Positions 1 through 8,342 of a stretch of 33,828 nucleotides of DNA are shown here, in pieces. The DNA is from Legionellales bacterium (GTDB lineage: Bacteria > Pseudomonadota > Gammaproteobacteria > Comchoanobacterales > Comchoanobacteraceae). The DNA lies in assembly GCA_002690495.1 (NCBI GenBank), contig NZEV01000022.1:1-33828 (forward strand), written 5' to 3'. The translations under genes were made by a program, and so were the position numbers. Each line of letters starts with the position of its first letter. The first letter of the stretch is position 1. The notes beneath the pieces are model-generated. The model did not search any database. It worked only from the letters and a program-made list of their open reading frames with translations, and was not told the DNA's origin.

Positions 1-19
1 CCAACTGAGCTACGGGCGC
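1..19 (-). tRNA. tRNA 5' end, probably tRNA-Arg (partial)
   Basis: Read on the minus strand, the first bases of the window give a typical tRNA 5' half: a 7-nt acceptor arm GCGCCCG, then TA and a D-arm beginning GCTCAGTTGG. The anticodon lies outside the window. Gammaproteobacterial tRNA-Arg genes begin this way and often follow tRNA-Ser(GCT), which is the neighbour here. Identity as Arg is therefore an inference from similarity and context. Confidence 0.6.
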
Positions 20-28
20 ACAACACCT

Positions 29-118
29 TGGCGGAGAGGGAGGGATTCGAACCCTCGATGAGGTTTCCCCCATACTCCCTTAGCAGGGGAGCGCCTTAAG
101 CCACTCGGCCATCTCTCC
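29..118 (-). tRNA. serV: tRNA-Ser (GCT)
   Basis: The minus strand folds as a class II tRNA of about 90 nt with encoded CCA. The acceptor GGAGAGA pairs with TCTCTCC in the bases just before GCCA. The anticodon loop CTGCTAA gives anticodon GCT (codons AGC/AGU). A long variable arm rich in G and C follows, then a T-arm with GGTTCGAATCC. It lies 9 nt upstream of the partial tRNA-Arg-like gene, the same pairing as serV-argV in enterobacteria, so the two are probably co-transcribed. Confidence 0.95.
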
Positions 119-129
119 TATAAGTAATG

Positions 130-158
130 AATGTATCATCTATGAATGATAGCTTCAA
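130..158 (-). promoter_or_regulatory. Putative sigma70 promoter for the tRNA-Ser/tRNA-Arg unit
   Basis: On the minus strand TTGAAG (153-158) and TACATT (130-135) are separated by exactly 17 nt. The -10 box ends 11 nt before the tRNA-Ser 5' end, which fits a short tRNA leader. Prediction only. Confidence 0.4.
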
Positions 159-188
159 TAGCTATGAGGCATTTTATTTAAGCATCCT

Positions 189-1187
189 TTAATGAGTATT
201 AGCTTCAGAGGATCTTTCTTTACGATCGAGATACAATCTGTGTAAATGATTAAATAATTCTAATAAGAATGTATTCATAATTAGCTGAGTTTTTGCTACA
301 AGGATAGTCTTATCAACAGGGAAATTGATCTTTACTGCATCCTTCTCGCTAACGATAATCGTATCCTCATCAATATGATAAAAGTCTTTTTGACTCCAGC
401 GATGATGATCGACAAACTGTGTTTTCTCATACTGTATATTATAGGGCTTCAAACTTTGATATAACTTATCTGGATGCGCAATACCAGTCATCACCCGAAT
501 ACTTTTTTTGGGTAAGTCATGAATAAGATGTTGATTAACATCTGTCAACTCAAAAAATCCTTGGATTTCAAGATGGTAAGCAGGCAAATTATTTGACTGA
601 CCTCTTACACAAATAGAATCAACATGCTTCATCCAATATTTTGAGGAACGTAATGGGCCTGCAGGTAACAAGTGCCCTGTGCCAAATTGTTTATTTGCAT
701 CAACAACACAAATATTGAATGAACGTTTTAAATGAATATCCTGTAAACCATCATCGACAAGAATTAAATCATAAAGAGAGCTAATCTGTTCAATTGTACG
801 TTGACGATTAAAAGTCACATAAATTGAGGCATTGGTTTGTTTTCTCATCATACATGCTTCATCTCCATACAAAGACGAATCATCATTTAGAGATAATAAA
901 TGATACCCATGAAATTTTCTCACCCGATAAGGTTTTGAAATGATTGCAACAGAGGCACCTTGCAGTAATAACTTGTTTGCAAGCGCAACCACTAAAGGCG
1001 TCTTACCCATCCCTCCCACATTCAAATTACCAATCACAATCACTGGTGTGGATTGTTGTGTGGCATTAGGTATTCTTCCCTGCTGACTTACCAGACTATA
1101 AATCCATTCTAACGGTCTTAACCATAAAGGGACTTTTTGATCTTGATACCAATTTCTGTTTAGGAATAATTCAAGTGATGCTCTCAT
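189..1187 (-). CDS. lpxK: Tetraacyldisaccharide 4'-kinase (lipid A 4'-kinase)
   Basis: LpxK phosphorylates the 4' position of the tetraacyl disaccharide-1-phosphate precursor, making lipid IVA at the inner membrane. Visible features are the early VIVIGNLNVGGMGKTP segment, the family P-loop (about residues 53-64), and the DDGLQD stretch followed by GTGHLLPAGPLR. LpxK proteins usually have DDGxQH, so the His is replaced by Asp here. The frame is open to 1223, but the Met at 1187 gives 332 aa, close to the E. coli protein (328 aa), and limits overlap with msbA to 17 nt. It is the last gene of the operon and follows msbA, the usual lipid A pairing. Confidence 0.95.
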   Translation of the reverse strand: MRASLELFLNRNWYQDQKVPLWLRPLEWIYSLVSQQGRIPNATQQSTPVIVIGNLNVGGMGKTPLVVALANKLLLQGASVAIISKPYRVRKFHGYHLLSLNDDSSLYGDEACMMRKQTNASIYVTFNRQRTIEQISSLYDLILVDDGLQDIHLKRSFNICVVDANKQFGTGHLLPAGPLRSSKYWMKHVDSICVRGQSNNLPAYHLEIQGFFELTDVNQHLIHDLPKKSIRVMTGIAHPDKLYQSLKPYNIQYEKTQFVDHHRWSQKDFYHIDEDTIIVSEKDAVKINFPVDKTILVAKTQLIMNTFLLELFNHLHRLYLDRKERSSEANTH

Positions 1188-2874
1188 TATCCCGATGTTC
1201 CATAATTTGTGCCAAATGATCATTGGCTTTCATCAACGATTCATAATCACCCTGTTCAACAATACGCCCCTTACTGATCACATAGATCCTATCAGCAAAT
1301 TGTAAACCAGCAGGACGATGACTTGTTAAAATCACTGTCATCTCAGGAAGTTGTTCTTTAATACGACGATATACCTTAGATTCTGTCTCTTGATCTAACG
1401 CTGAAGTGGCTTCATCGATAATGAGTATATTGTTAGCATGATAGATTGCACGAGCAAGTACAATTCGTTGCTTCTGACCATTGGATAAATTATGTCCACC
1501 ATAATCAACCATTTGTTCAAAACCGTCTTCAAAATCGGTCTCATTTAATCCAGCAATGTAAGCAGCCTTTTTTAGTTTATGAACATCAAGTGGTTTAAAG
1601 AAGGCAATATTTTCTGCGATAGATAAATTAAATAATGGAAGGATTTGATCGACATAACCAATCTGGTGACGCCAACTCGAAAGATTAATCTGATCTAAAT
1701 AATTTTCACCAACACGAATGCGACCTTTGTCAACTGGAACAAGTCCAGTAATCGCAAGAATGAGAGAAGATTTTCCAGATCCAGATTCACCAGCAAAAGC
1801 AACAATTTGCCCGGATTCAACTGTCAAGGAGACATGCTGAAGAATTGGTCGTTCTGTTCGCACCATGGAAACATTTTTTAAAACAATTTTTGGAGGTTGT
1901 TTAAATTCCACTACCTTACCATTGAGACGCTCAGGATGAATATCAAGCCACCTGAATAGTGATTCACCTGCAACAATTGCTGATTGAAGATCAACGTTAA
2001 TCTTACTGATTCGTTTCACTGGTTGATAGATCCTGGTCATCCCAATAATGATTGCCGCAATATCCCCTTGAGTCACGTACTTTGGAAATGCCAACATCAA
2101 CCAGATTAGGCCAATAATTGGTAATGAGACCATAAAATGTGAACAGGCTGAAGATAAGGTAGAGGCTTGGTTAATTTTAAATTGATGAAGTGTATTACTT
2201 TGAACCATACTCTGATAGATCGCTTTTAATTTTTCCGAAACATTCTGCATACAGATTGTTTTAATACCCAAGCGGGTTTCATCAACAAAATGTGCAATAG
2301 ATTCTAAATTATTTTGCATGGCTGATTGATGTTTATTCATATAAACTGCAGCATATTTTATTGATATACCAATAATTGGATAAGTTAAAAAAAGAATTAA
2401 TGTCAAACGCCAATTAATGTAGAACAATGCTGCTGTAATGGCTAATACAACTACACCTTCTTGTAATAAACTTTGTAAAACAGATAAAAACCCATTACCT
2501 AATTGCTCGGTATGGTAAATTAATTTTGTTGCAAGTTCACCAGTTGAATGCTGCTCTGCATCTTTAACAGGAATCCCAACTAATTGTTGATACAATGCAA
2601 TTCTTAATCCCATCACGATTTTTCGACCAAATCGAAAAACACCTAGTTCAGCAATGATACTGAAAACGGTTCTTGCTAAAATTGCAATAAACAATAACAA
2701 CAATATGTGATGATAACTAAGATGATAATCAGCGTAAGTGCGATCAATGCTGATTTTCACAAGCGCTAAAAATCCGGCATCGATCATCCCAGAACCAATA
2801 CTTGCTAAAAAAGCAACTAAAAATAAGGTAATGACTGGTCTAGCAAATACCCAGAGTCTAAGAAGAATAACCAT
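1171..2874 (-). CDS. msbA: MsbA-type lipid A flippase, ABC transporter ATP-binding/permease
   Basis: This is a 567-aa fused half-transporter, expected to act as a homodimer flipping lipid A-core across the inner membrane. The N-terminal ~300 residues hold about six membrane segments of the ABC exporter type. The nucleotide-binding domain has Walker A GESGSGKSS (about 362-370), signature LSNGQ (about 463-467, a conservative change from LSGGQ), Walker B ILIIDEATSALD and the H-loop TSHR. Its start codon overlaps the secB stop by 1 nt (TAATG), so translation is coupled. lpxK follows with a short overlap. That pairing supports MsbA over other exporters of this class. Confidence 0.92.
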   Translation of the reverse strand: MVILLRLWVFARPVITLFLVAFLASIGSGMIDAGFLALVKISIDRTYADYHLSYHHILLLLFIAILARTVFSIIAELGVFRFGRKIVMGLRIALYQQLVGIPVKDAEQHSTGELATKLIYHTEQLGNGFLSVLQSLLQEGVVVLAITAALFYINWRLTLILFLTYPIIGISIKYAAVYMNKHQSAMQNNLESIAHFVDETRLGIKTICMQNVSEKLKAIYQSMVQSNTLHQFKINQASTLSSACSHFMVSLPIIGLIWLMLAFPKYVTQGDIAAIIIGMTRIYQPVKRISKINVDLQSAIVAGESLFRWLDIHPERLNGKVVEFKQPPKIVLKNVSMVRTERPILQHVSLTVESGQIVAFAGESGSGKSSLILAITGLVPVDKGRIRVGENYLDQINLSSWRHQIGYVDQILPLFNLSIAENIAFFKPLDVHKLKKAAYIAGLNETDFEDGFEQMVDYGGHNLSNGQKQRIVLARAIYHANNILIIDEATSALDQETESKVYRRIKEQLPEMTVILTSHRPAGLQFADRIYVISKGRIVEQGDYESLMKANDHLAQIMEHRDNESIT

Positions 2875-3329
2875 TAATTTTGCTTAATATCTGCTTCCAT
2901 TTTAAGTGAGCGATAACGTGCATCAAAATCAATCGGGCTTAAATGTAATGCTGGGAACCCACCCTGTACAATTGTATCTGCGATAACTTGTCGAGAATAA
3001 GGAAAAAGTATATTTGGACAAACAGCTTTAAACAACTGATCTTTTTGATCGTCACTAAAGCCTTTTGCAAGAAAAAGACCTGCATGATTAATTTCCACAA
3101 TAAAAATTTTCTCATCTTTCACAGAGACTGTAACGTTTGATATTAAACTCACTTCATGATAATCCTGATCAAGTGATTTATGTTCTATGTTAAGCTGATA
3201 ATCTACTTTAGGCTCCCAATCCTTGTGAATTTCATGCATTGACTTTGAAGCTTCAAATGATAAATCCTTAACAAAGATTTGGTTGATGCCAAATTGCTGG
3301 CTATTTGATTGATTTTCTTTTGTTGACAT
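2874..3329 (-). CDS. secB: Protein-export chaperone SecB
   Basis: SecB is a tetrameric cytosolic chaperone that keeps preproteins unfolded and hands them to SecA. The 151-aa product matches the family in length and layout: FGINQIFVKDLSFEA near the N-terminus, the central beta-sheet strands, and the conserved CPNILFPYSRQVIADTIVQG block followed by GGFPALHLSPIDFDARY. A strong Shine-Dalgarno AAGGAG lies 6-7 nt before the ATG, inside the end of grxC. The grxC stop codon and this ATG abut without a gap. SecB is characteristic of Proteobacteria, and yibN-grxC-secB is a conserved gammaproteobacterial order. Confidence 0.96.
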   Translation of the reverse strand: MSTKENQSNSQQFGINQIFVKDLSFEASKSMHEIHKDWEPKVDYQLNIEHKSLDQDYHEVSLISNVTVSVKDEKIFIVEINHAGLFLAKGFSDDQKDQLFKAVCPNILFPYSRQVIADTIVQGGFPALHLSPIDFDARYRSLKMEADIKQN

Positions 3330-3584
3330 TTATAACTCCTTATCTAACAAAGATTGTATTCCTTGTGTTTCTTCAAGTAGAAACAGGTCATCACATCCAC
3401 CAACATGCTGGTTATTAATAAAAATTTGAGGTAAGGTGCGTCGATCAGACCGATCAAGCATCTGTTTAAATAATTCCTGATCCTCATCGACTTTATACTC
3501 TACATACTCATATCCTTTAGATTTAAGCAGTAGTTTTGCCTTATCACAAAAAGGACATATTTTTTTAGAATAGATCTCAATCAT
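3330..3584 (-). CDS. grxC: Glutaredoxin 3
   Basis: This is an 84-aa dithiol glutaredoxin of the GrxC type, which reduces protein disulfides and glutathione mixed disulfides in the cytosol. The active site is C10-P-F-C13 where the family more often has CPYC. The cis-proline strand TLPQIFI and the glutathione-contact motif GGCDD (with the extra Cys common in Grx3) are intact. The start overlaps the end of the upstream rhodanese gene by 8 nt and secB follows directly, so it is the second gene of the five-gene operon. Confidence 0.95.
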   Translation of the reverse strand: MIEIYSKKICPFCDKAKLLLKSKGYEYVEYKVDEDQELFKQMLDRSDRRTLPQIFINNQHVGGCDDLFLLEETQGIQSLLDKEL

Positions 3585-3966
3585 CTGATTTCTCCTTAAC
3601 TGGCATATCTGATTTTACCCATTGTTGAATTCCGCCTAGCAAATAGAAAGATTGCTTCGCTTTACTCTCATTAGCGGACTGTTTTGCATCATCGCAATAA
3701 AATATAGGAGTCAATTTAGTTGATTTAATTTTTGAGATATGAATTGCACCTGGGATATGACATTTCTCAAAATGCGCACTATCTCTCAAATCGACAAAAA
3801 CATATTTCTCATCATTGACCTTCTGAATGGCATCTTTAACACTTAATCCATTTCCTTTATTAAGCTGTTCAGTTAGTTCAAGGTATATAATTGCAGCTAT
3901 ACAAAGCGCTACAAGACTAAATAACCACCAAAAATGAACGATGAATGCGAAAATTCCCATGAGCAT
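3577..3966 (-). CDS. yibN: Membrane-anchored rhodanese-like protein (YibN type)
   Basis: The 129-aa product has one N-terminal membrane helix (about residues 8-29) and a rhodanese fold: VFVDLRDSAHFEKCHIPGAIHI, then a presumed catalytic loop with Cys91 (FYCDDAKQS) and the C-terminal LLGGIQQWVKSDMPV. Length, topology and the downstream grxC-secB order match E. coli YibN. Its sulfur substrate is unknown; the neighbouring glutaredoxin suggests thiol or sulfane-sulfur handling. A second ATG lies two codons inside (3960). The first codon is only about 11 nt from the predicted -10 box, so the inner ATG may be the true start. Confidence 0.88.
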   Translation of the reverse strand: MLMGIFAFIVHFWWLFSLVALCIAAIIYLELTEQLNKGNGLSVKDAIQKVNDEKYVFVDLRDSAHFEKCHIPGAIHISKIKSTKLTPIFYCDDAKQSANESKAKQSFYLLGGIQQWVKSDMPVKEKSDD

Positions 3967-3977
3967 ATATTACGCTA

Positions 3978-4007
3978 ATTATACATAACATGAAAGTATC
4001 AACTCAA
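3978..4007 (-). promoter_or_regulatory. Putative promoter for the yibN-grxC-secB-msbA-lpxK operon
   Basis: On the minus strand TTGAGT (4002-4007) and a perfect TATAAT (3978-3983) lie 18 nt apart, just upstream of the first gene. The leader would be very short. Prediction from consensus only. Confidence 0.4.
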
Positions 4008-4050
4008 AAAAAACTTTATTTCTTGCGACAGAATTATTAGTTTAGTAATA

Positions 4051-5124
4051 ATGTTGATACTGACTCTAACATTCTTAAATTCACTACTGATCATTTTTGG
4101 TATCATTTATATCAAATCAACCTCATCCAAAAAATCGTCTGACGATTTACGTTTAATGATTCAATCTCAGATCCAATCCAGCATGAATGATATTCGACAA
4201 CAGATAGAAGGGACTTTAAGACAACAAACACACTTTTTTTCTGAACAGTTCCAAAATTTAATGAAACTCACTGATCAACAACTAAAACAAATTTCTGGTA
4301 ATGTAGATCGAAAAGTGGGTGAAGGTTTAAATAAAACTTCTGCAATAGTTAATGATGTGATCAAAAGACTTGCTGAAATCGATATGGCCCAAAAACGAAT
4401 CAAGGAGTTATCAACAGATATTATTGGATTAAAAGATATTCTTAATGATAAAAGTGCTCGTGGCGCTTTTGGTGAAGTTCAGCTGCAACACCTACTAAAA
4501 AATCTTCTACCAACAAGCCATTATCAACTTCAAGCTGAACTGCCAAATAAAAAAAGAGTAGATTGTTTACTGCTTCTACCCGAACCTACAGGCAAGTTAT
4601 CAATTGATGCTAAGTTTCCACTGAATAATTTCAAACTGTATCAATCTGAACCTAATGCTAAAAATCGCCAACAATTTATTGCTGATATCAAAGTACACAT
4701 CAAAGACATCCATAGCAAATATATCATACCACCTTACACCTCAGATTCCGCAATCATGTTTATTCCCGCTGAATCAATTTTTTCAACTATTCATAACGAG
4801 TTCCCTGAACTTGTTGAATTATCACAAAAAAGTAGAGTTTGGATTGCGTCACCATCAACGCTGATGGCTATTTTAACGACAGCTCATGCTGTCATTAAAG
4901 ATTTCTCCACAAGAAAACAAGTTAATATTATCCAACAACATCTCCACCTGTTAGGTACTGACTTCCAACGCTTCCAAAAAAGAATGGATGATCTTTCCAG
5001 ACATTTTAATCTTGCTTATCAAGATATTGACCTTGTACATAAATCATCAACGAAAATCACAAAGCACTTTGAAAAAATTGAAAAGGTTGACTTAGAAATG
5101 ATGGAAAAAGAAAATATTACGTAA
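4051..5124 (+). CDS. rmuC: RmuC family DNA recombination protein
   Basis: RmuC proteins limit recombination between inverted repeats; a nuclease-like core is proposed for the family. The 357-aa product has an N-terminal membrane helix (about 1-21), a coiled-coil region (about 30-125), then the RmuC domain: ARGAFGEVQLQHLL, NKKRVDCLLLLPEP and KLSIDAKFPLNNFK. The Asp and Lys of the last segment resemble the D-xK feature of restriction-like nucleases. It is shorter than E. coli RmuC (475 aa), as is common. It is divergent from the yibN operon, and no good Shine-Dalgarno precedes the ATG. Confidence 0.93.
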   Translation: MLILTLTFLNSLLIIFGIIYIKSTSSKKSSDDLRLMIQSQIQSSMNDIRQQIEGTLRQQTHFFSEQFQNLMKLTDQQLKQISGNVDRKVGEGLNKTSAIVNDVIKRLAEIDMAQKRIKELSTDIIGLKDILNDKSARGAFGEVQLQHLLKNLLPTSHYQLQAELPNKKRVDCLLLLPEPTGKLSIDAKFPLNNFKLYQSEPNAKNRQQFIADIKVHIKDIHSKYIIPPYTSDSAIMFIPAESIFSTIHNEFPELVELSQKSRVWIASPSTLMAILTTAHAVIKDFSTRKQVNIIQQHLHLLGTDFQRFQKRMDDLSRHFNLAYQDIDLVHKSSTKITKHFEKIEKVDLEMMEKENIT

Positions 5125-5139
5125 ATAATTGATAAAATA

Positions 5140-5145
5140 TATAAT
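5140..5145 (+). promoter_or_regulatory. Putative -10 element before the 225-aa ORF
   Basis: A perfect TATAAT lies 36 nt before the ATG at 5182, with only a poor -35 candidate (TTACGT, 5117-5122, 17-nt spacer). It suggests the downstream ORF can be expressed separately from rmuC. Confidence 0.3.
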
Positions 5146-5181
5146 ACATGATACTTTGATATAAATTTTTTATTAAAGTTC

Positions 5182-5859
5182 ATGATTGAAGATATATTGA
5201 CAAAATATGATATTCCTGCGGATCTAACTGATGAGAGCGAGACAGTTAAAATACTGACGCCCATCATAAATACCATTATCAATAATGAGCATTTCAAAAC
5301 GTTAGAGCATCTTTTTCAATATTTTAGTGCCCAATTAATTTCTGTCGTTCTTAATGCATGTGGAGAATTAGGCGTTTCATGCCAAAAAGCACTCCTAAAT
5401 AAAAAGTCGCTATGTCGTATTAAAAGAGACTTAATTGATGCGTATGCCAATGAATATCAACCTCAAGGTATATTTTCAGTTCAAGATGAAAGTCAAATTA
5501 GAAAATATACTTATGCTATGATTAAAAGTCATCAAAATTACGAACATTTCATTCAATTTGTTAGTCAATCAAGATTAGAAGATATTCAATTATTAATCCA
5601 TATTCTGAAATTTTTTGACTGTGGAAAAACACTATACTGTATTCTTTTATATCGATTGAGCGCAGAAATTGTGTTTAGGTGTTTTTCTTCATCCCATCCA
5701 AAGGATGATCATGATCATTTTAAGATTCGTAAGTATATACATTCATTTAATTTTTTCTCACCAATCAAACTCACAATGCAGAGAAAACATCACTACATTG
5801 AGCTCAACCCATGTGGTGATATTGTAGCTCAATATTTAGCGCCTAAAGGTTTGTACTAG
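5182..5859 (+). CDS. Hypothetical protein, 225 aa
   Basis: I do not recognise this family. The product looks soluble and alpha-helical, with several Cys and His residues and no signal peptide or clear membrane helix. It ends with HHYIELNPCGDIVAQYLAPKGLY. Codon use and base composition resemble the neighbours. It lies 57 nt after rmuC on the same strand and stops at the base next to the end of the convergent permease gene. A shorter antisense ORF covers its 5' end and the rmuC tail, but this frame is much longer. No function is assigned. Confidence 0.7.
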   Translation: MIEDILTKYDIPADLTDESETVKILTPIINTIINNEHFKTLEHLFQYFSAQLISVVLNACGELGVSCQKALLNKKSLCRIKRDLIDAYANEYQPQGIFSVQDESQIRKYTYAMIKSHQNYEHFIQFVSQSRLEDIQLLIHILKFFDCGKTLYCILLYRLSAEIVFRCFSSSHPKDDHDHFKIRKYIHSFNFFSPIKLTMQRKHHYIELNPCGDIVAQYLAPKGLY

Positions 5860-6720
5860 CTATTTAATCAAAATATGTCGACCCAGAGTATGAATGGCTT
5901 TTGCGCCAATCCAAAAGCAAACTCCGACGTAAAGGTAAAAATAAATAGTTAAACTTTCTTGGTTCAGCGTATTCAGTGTATTTTGCATTACCCCCAAAAG
6001 ATCGTATAATCCAAGAATTAATAATAAGCTCGTCTCTTTAAATAAACCCACATAGATGTTAGTTGCAGAAGGTAACGTCTTTTGAACCACCCAAGGTAAT
6101 TTTATAAGACGTAAGGCTTGAAATGGTGTAAAACCAAGACTTAACGCTGATTCGTCTAATTGCTTTGGATATGCTCTTAATCCAGCATAAAATATGTCTG
6201 ATAAATACACGCCAGCAAATAGACTGATAGTCATCCATGCAGTTGTAAAAGAACTGACAATCCAGGACTCTGGAATTAATTTTGACCCGACTGTTATTAC
6301 AAAAAATAACAAACCAAGTAATGGTATACCCCTAATTAACTTTACAAGTCCAACACAGAAAAAACGCAATGTAATAATAGAATGATTAGCGCGACCAATA
6401 GCGAGTAAAAAACCAATCATAAATGCGGTTGGGATAGAAATCAAAGCAATCAAAATATTTAACACATAGCCACTAGGTGTGGTCTCAGGCAAGAGGATAA
6501 AATAAGTCAGAGAAGAGAGGTACCAAAAGGTTATACCAACAATAAAATATCCGTGATTAAGAAGATATAACGATACAAGAATGACTAATATCAGTCCAAA
6601 TAACGAGAGCGCACTGAAATGATAGCCGGTTAATAAAGGTGAAATAATCACATCGCCTAATCCAACATAAAACATTGCAAAGACAATCATAAATAACAAA
6701 TATCTTATTAAAGATTTCAT
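5860..6720 (-). CDS. Polar amino-acid ABC transporter permease, AapM-like
   Basis: This is an inner-membrane permease of the HisM/GlnP family. The protein is nearly all hydrophobic segments. It carries RGIPLL (about 130-135) in the typical position before a periplasmic turn, and the cytoplasmic EAA loop that docks the ATPase, here DESALSLGFTPFQALRLIKLP (about 189-209). At 286 aa it is shorter at the N-terminus than rhizobial AapM (about 380 aa). Its start overlaps the end of the other permease gene by 4 nt, so the two are translationally coupled and likely form the heterodimeric pore. No aapP-like ATPase gene follows. Confidence 0.85.
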   Translation of the reverse strand: MKSLIRYLLFMIVFAMFYVGLGDVIISPLLTGYHFSALSLFGLILVILVSLYLLNHGYFIVGITFWYLSSLTYFILLPETTPSGYVLNILIALISIPTAFMIGFLLAIGRANHSIITLRFFCVGLVKLIRGIPLLGLLFFVITVGSKLIPESWIVSSFTTAWMTISLFAGVYLSDIFYAGLRAYPKQLDESALSLGFTPFQALRLIKLPWVVQKTLPSATNIYVGLFKETSLLLILGLYDLLGVMQNTLNTLNQESLTIYFYLYVGVCFWIGAKAIHTLGRHILIK

Positions 6721-7763
6721 TGATCCTGCCTAAACAAAAAGGTGATGATTTGACAAATACCAAAATAAATACAAAGTGTAATCATCATCACTTCAAGGTT
6801 CCTTGATGTCTGATTAATCATCGTTCCAGCTGTAATACCTAATAATTCAGGATAACCGATGAGCGCACCTAAAGACGAATTTTTAAAAATATTAATATAT
6901 TGGTTCGTCAAAACTGGTCTCATGATAGGCAAAGCTTGTGGCAAAATGATATATTGATATTGCTGTGTAAATGACAAACCTAGGCTTTTGGCCCCCTCAA
7001 ATTGCCCTTTTGGAACCGATCGGATTGCTCCTTTTATGATTTCAGCAATATATGCGCTTGAATAAAAAGATAATGCTAGCCATAAAGATAAAAATTCGGT
7101 AGATAGATAATATCCATGTATCACTTGATTTTGATCCACCGTAGGAAAAGAAAATCTCAAAGAAAAAGCACACACAAAAAAACCCAGAAAACAAATTAAC
7201 AATCGATGTTTTTTGAATACTTGGAACATGATAAATAGCAAAACAATCAGAACATATGTCATGGTAGTAAAAAAGACCGAAGGAAAATATAAACCCTTAA
7301 TATTCAAAAAGCAATGCAAAAAATGAAGAGAATGTTCTGGTTTCGGCAGTTGATAAAAAATACCAAAATACCAAGTTAACAGTTGAATATATAGCGGCAC
7401 ATTTCTAAATAAACTCACAAACTTCATATTCATACTTTTAAAACTATTGTGTTGTAAAAAAGGCAACAACCCTATCACAAGTCCAATCAATGAAGACAAT
7501 ATAATTGCAGCAACACTTACAACTAGCGTATTCAATAAACCAGATAAAAATATCATCATCATAGAATCATCAGCCTTGATAGGATACCATGCCTGATTAA
7601 TGAAAAATTGAGATGGCTCAAATAAAAAAGTAAAATCTAGTGGCTGATAGATATGGGATGTATTCACGTAATAGTTGTGTATGAACCATAACACTGATAG
7701 CAAAAGGAATAAAAAAACAATAACTTCAAGAATAACTTTTTTGAGTAAATCTAGGTGTCTCAC
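6717..7763 (-). CDS. Polar amino-acid ABC transporter permease, AapQ-like
   Basis: The 348-aa inner-membrane permease has the long spacer between its N-terminal helix and permease core that is typical of AapQ. It shows LFRNVPLYIQLLTWYFG (about 118-134) and the EAA loop FEGAKSLGLSFTQQYQYIILP (about 255-275). The start codon is GTG and lies inside a GTGA overlap with the preceding 183-aa ORF, so translation is coupled. Together with the AapM-like and AapJ-like proteins it should form a general or polar L-amino-acid importer. The substrate cannot be read from the sequence. Confidence 0.86.
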   Translation of the reverse strand: MRHLDLLKKVILEVIVFLFLLLSVLWFIHNYYVNTSHIYQPLDFTFLFEPSQFFINQAWYPIKADDSMMMIFLSGLLNTLVVSVAAIILSSLIGLVIGLLPFLQHNSFKSMNMKFVSLFRNVPLYIQLLTWYFGIFYQLPKPEHSLHFLHCFLNIKGLYFPSVFFTTMTYVLIVLLFIMFQVFKKHRLLICFLGFFVCAFSLRFSFPTVDQNQVIHGYYLSTEFLSLWLALSFYSSAYIAEIIKGAIRSVPKGQFEGAKSLGLSFTQQYQYIILPQALPIMRPVLTNQYINIFKNSSLGALIGYPELLGITAGTMINQTSRNLEVMMITLCIYFGICQIITFLFRQDQ

Positions 7764-8311
7764 ACGATATTAAAATTAATTTCTTTGACATTAACAACAG
7801 CATTAGGTTTATATTTTTCAAACATCGATAAAAGGGTTTCGTATTGAGGGAGTTGTTGATTCTTAATTTCGGCTTGCTCACGACTCACAAATTCATCTAA
7901 AAGCAATGCTAGAAATAGAAATGTACCCAGCAGCAACGACATCTGAAAATGATTCACTACAAAAGTGATAGGTAATAAGATTATTGAGGGTAATAGTAGC
8001 AATGATAAAATCACTGCAGCAAAAAATATTGGTCTAAAATAAGGTATATGACATAAACTGGCAAAAACACCTGCTGGTATAGATGATATTAGTTCTTTTG
8101 TTTTTAAAGTAGGCCATGCAAGCCAATAATTATGTTTGAAAGCAAAATCAGCGGGGGATTGTTGAGACTCAGTACAAAGGATATCATATTTATTCTTTAT
8201 ACAGGGATAAATGTTAGATTCATTTAACTTTTTATCATTATTTGCTAATAATGATGCATAGACTTTAATAAATTCTTCTTCTGTTGGTTTGCTTAGATTT
8301 TCAAAAAACAT
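7760..8311 (-). CDS. Hypothetical membrane protein inserted in the amino-acid transport operon
   Basis: This 183-aa product is not recognised. It has a soluble N-terminal region of about 90 residues, two close hydrophobic segments (about 93-119 and 122-140), and a polar C-terminal tail. There is no ATP-binding motif, so it is not the missing ATPase. It sits between the binding protein and the AapQ-like gene, 31 nt after the former and with a 4-nt GTGA overlap with the latter. That placement implies a role connected with the transporter, perhaps as an accessory subunit; this is inference from context. Confidence 0.75.
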   Translation of the reverse strand: MFFENLSKPTEEEFIKVYASLLANNDKKLNESNIYPCIKNKYDILCTESQQSPADFAFKHNYWLAWPTLKTKELISSIPAGVFASLCHIPYFRPIFFAAVILSLLLLPSIILLPITFVVNHFQMSLLLGTFLFLALLLDEFVSREQAEIKNQQLPQYETLLSMFEKYKPNAVVNVKEINFNIV

Positions 8312-8342
8312 GGGATAATCATATCAATATCGACTAATTTTG

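Noticed and set aside
149-165. 6-bp inverted repeat (ATAGCT/AGCTAT) after lpxK, considered as a terminator
   Set aside because: The stem is short and AT-rich with no T-run on the lpxK strand, and it overlaps the predicted tRNA promoter.
5019-5297. Minus-strand ORF of 92 aa across the rmuC end
   Set aside because: It overlaps both rmuC and the 225-aa ORF, has no Shine-Dalgarno or family pattern, and is explained as an antisense shadow.
7760-8311. 183-aa ORF considered as the missing transporter ATPase
   Set aside because: It has no Walker A, signature or Walker B motif and contains two membrane helices.
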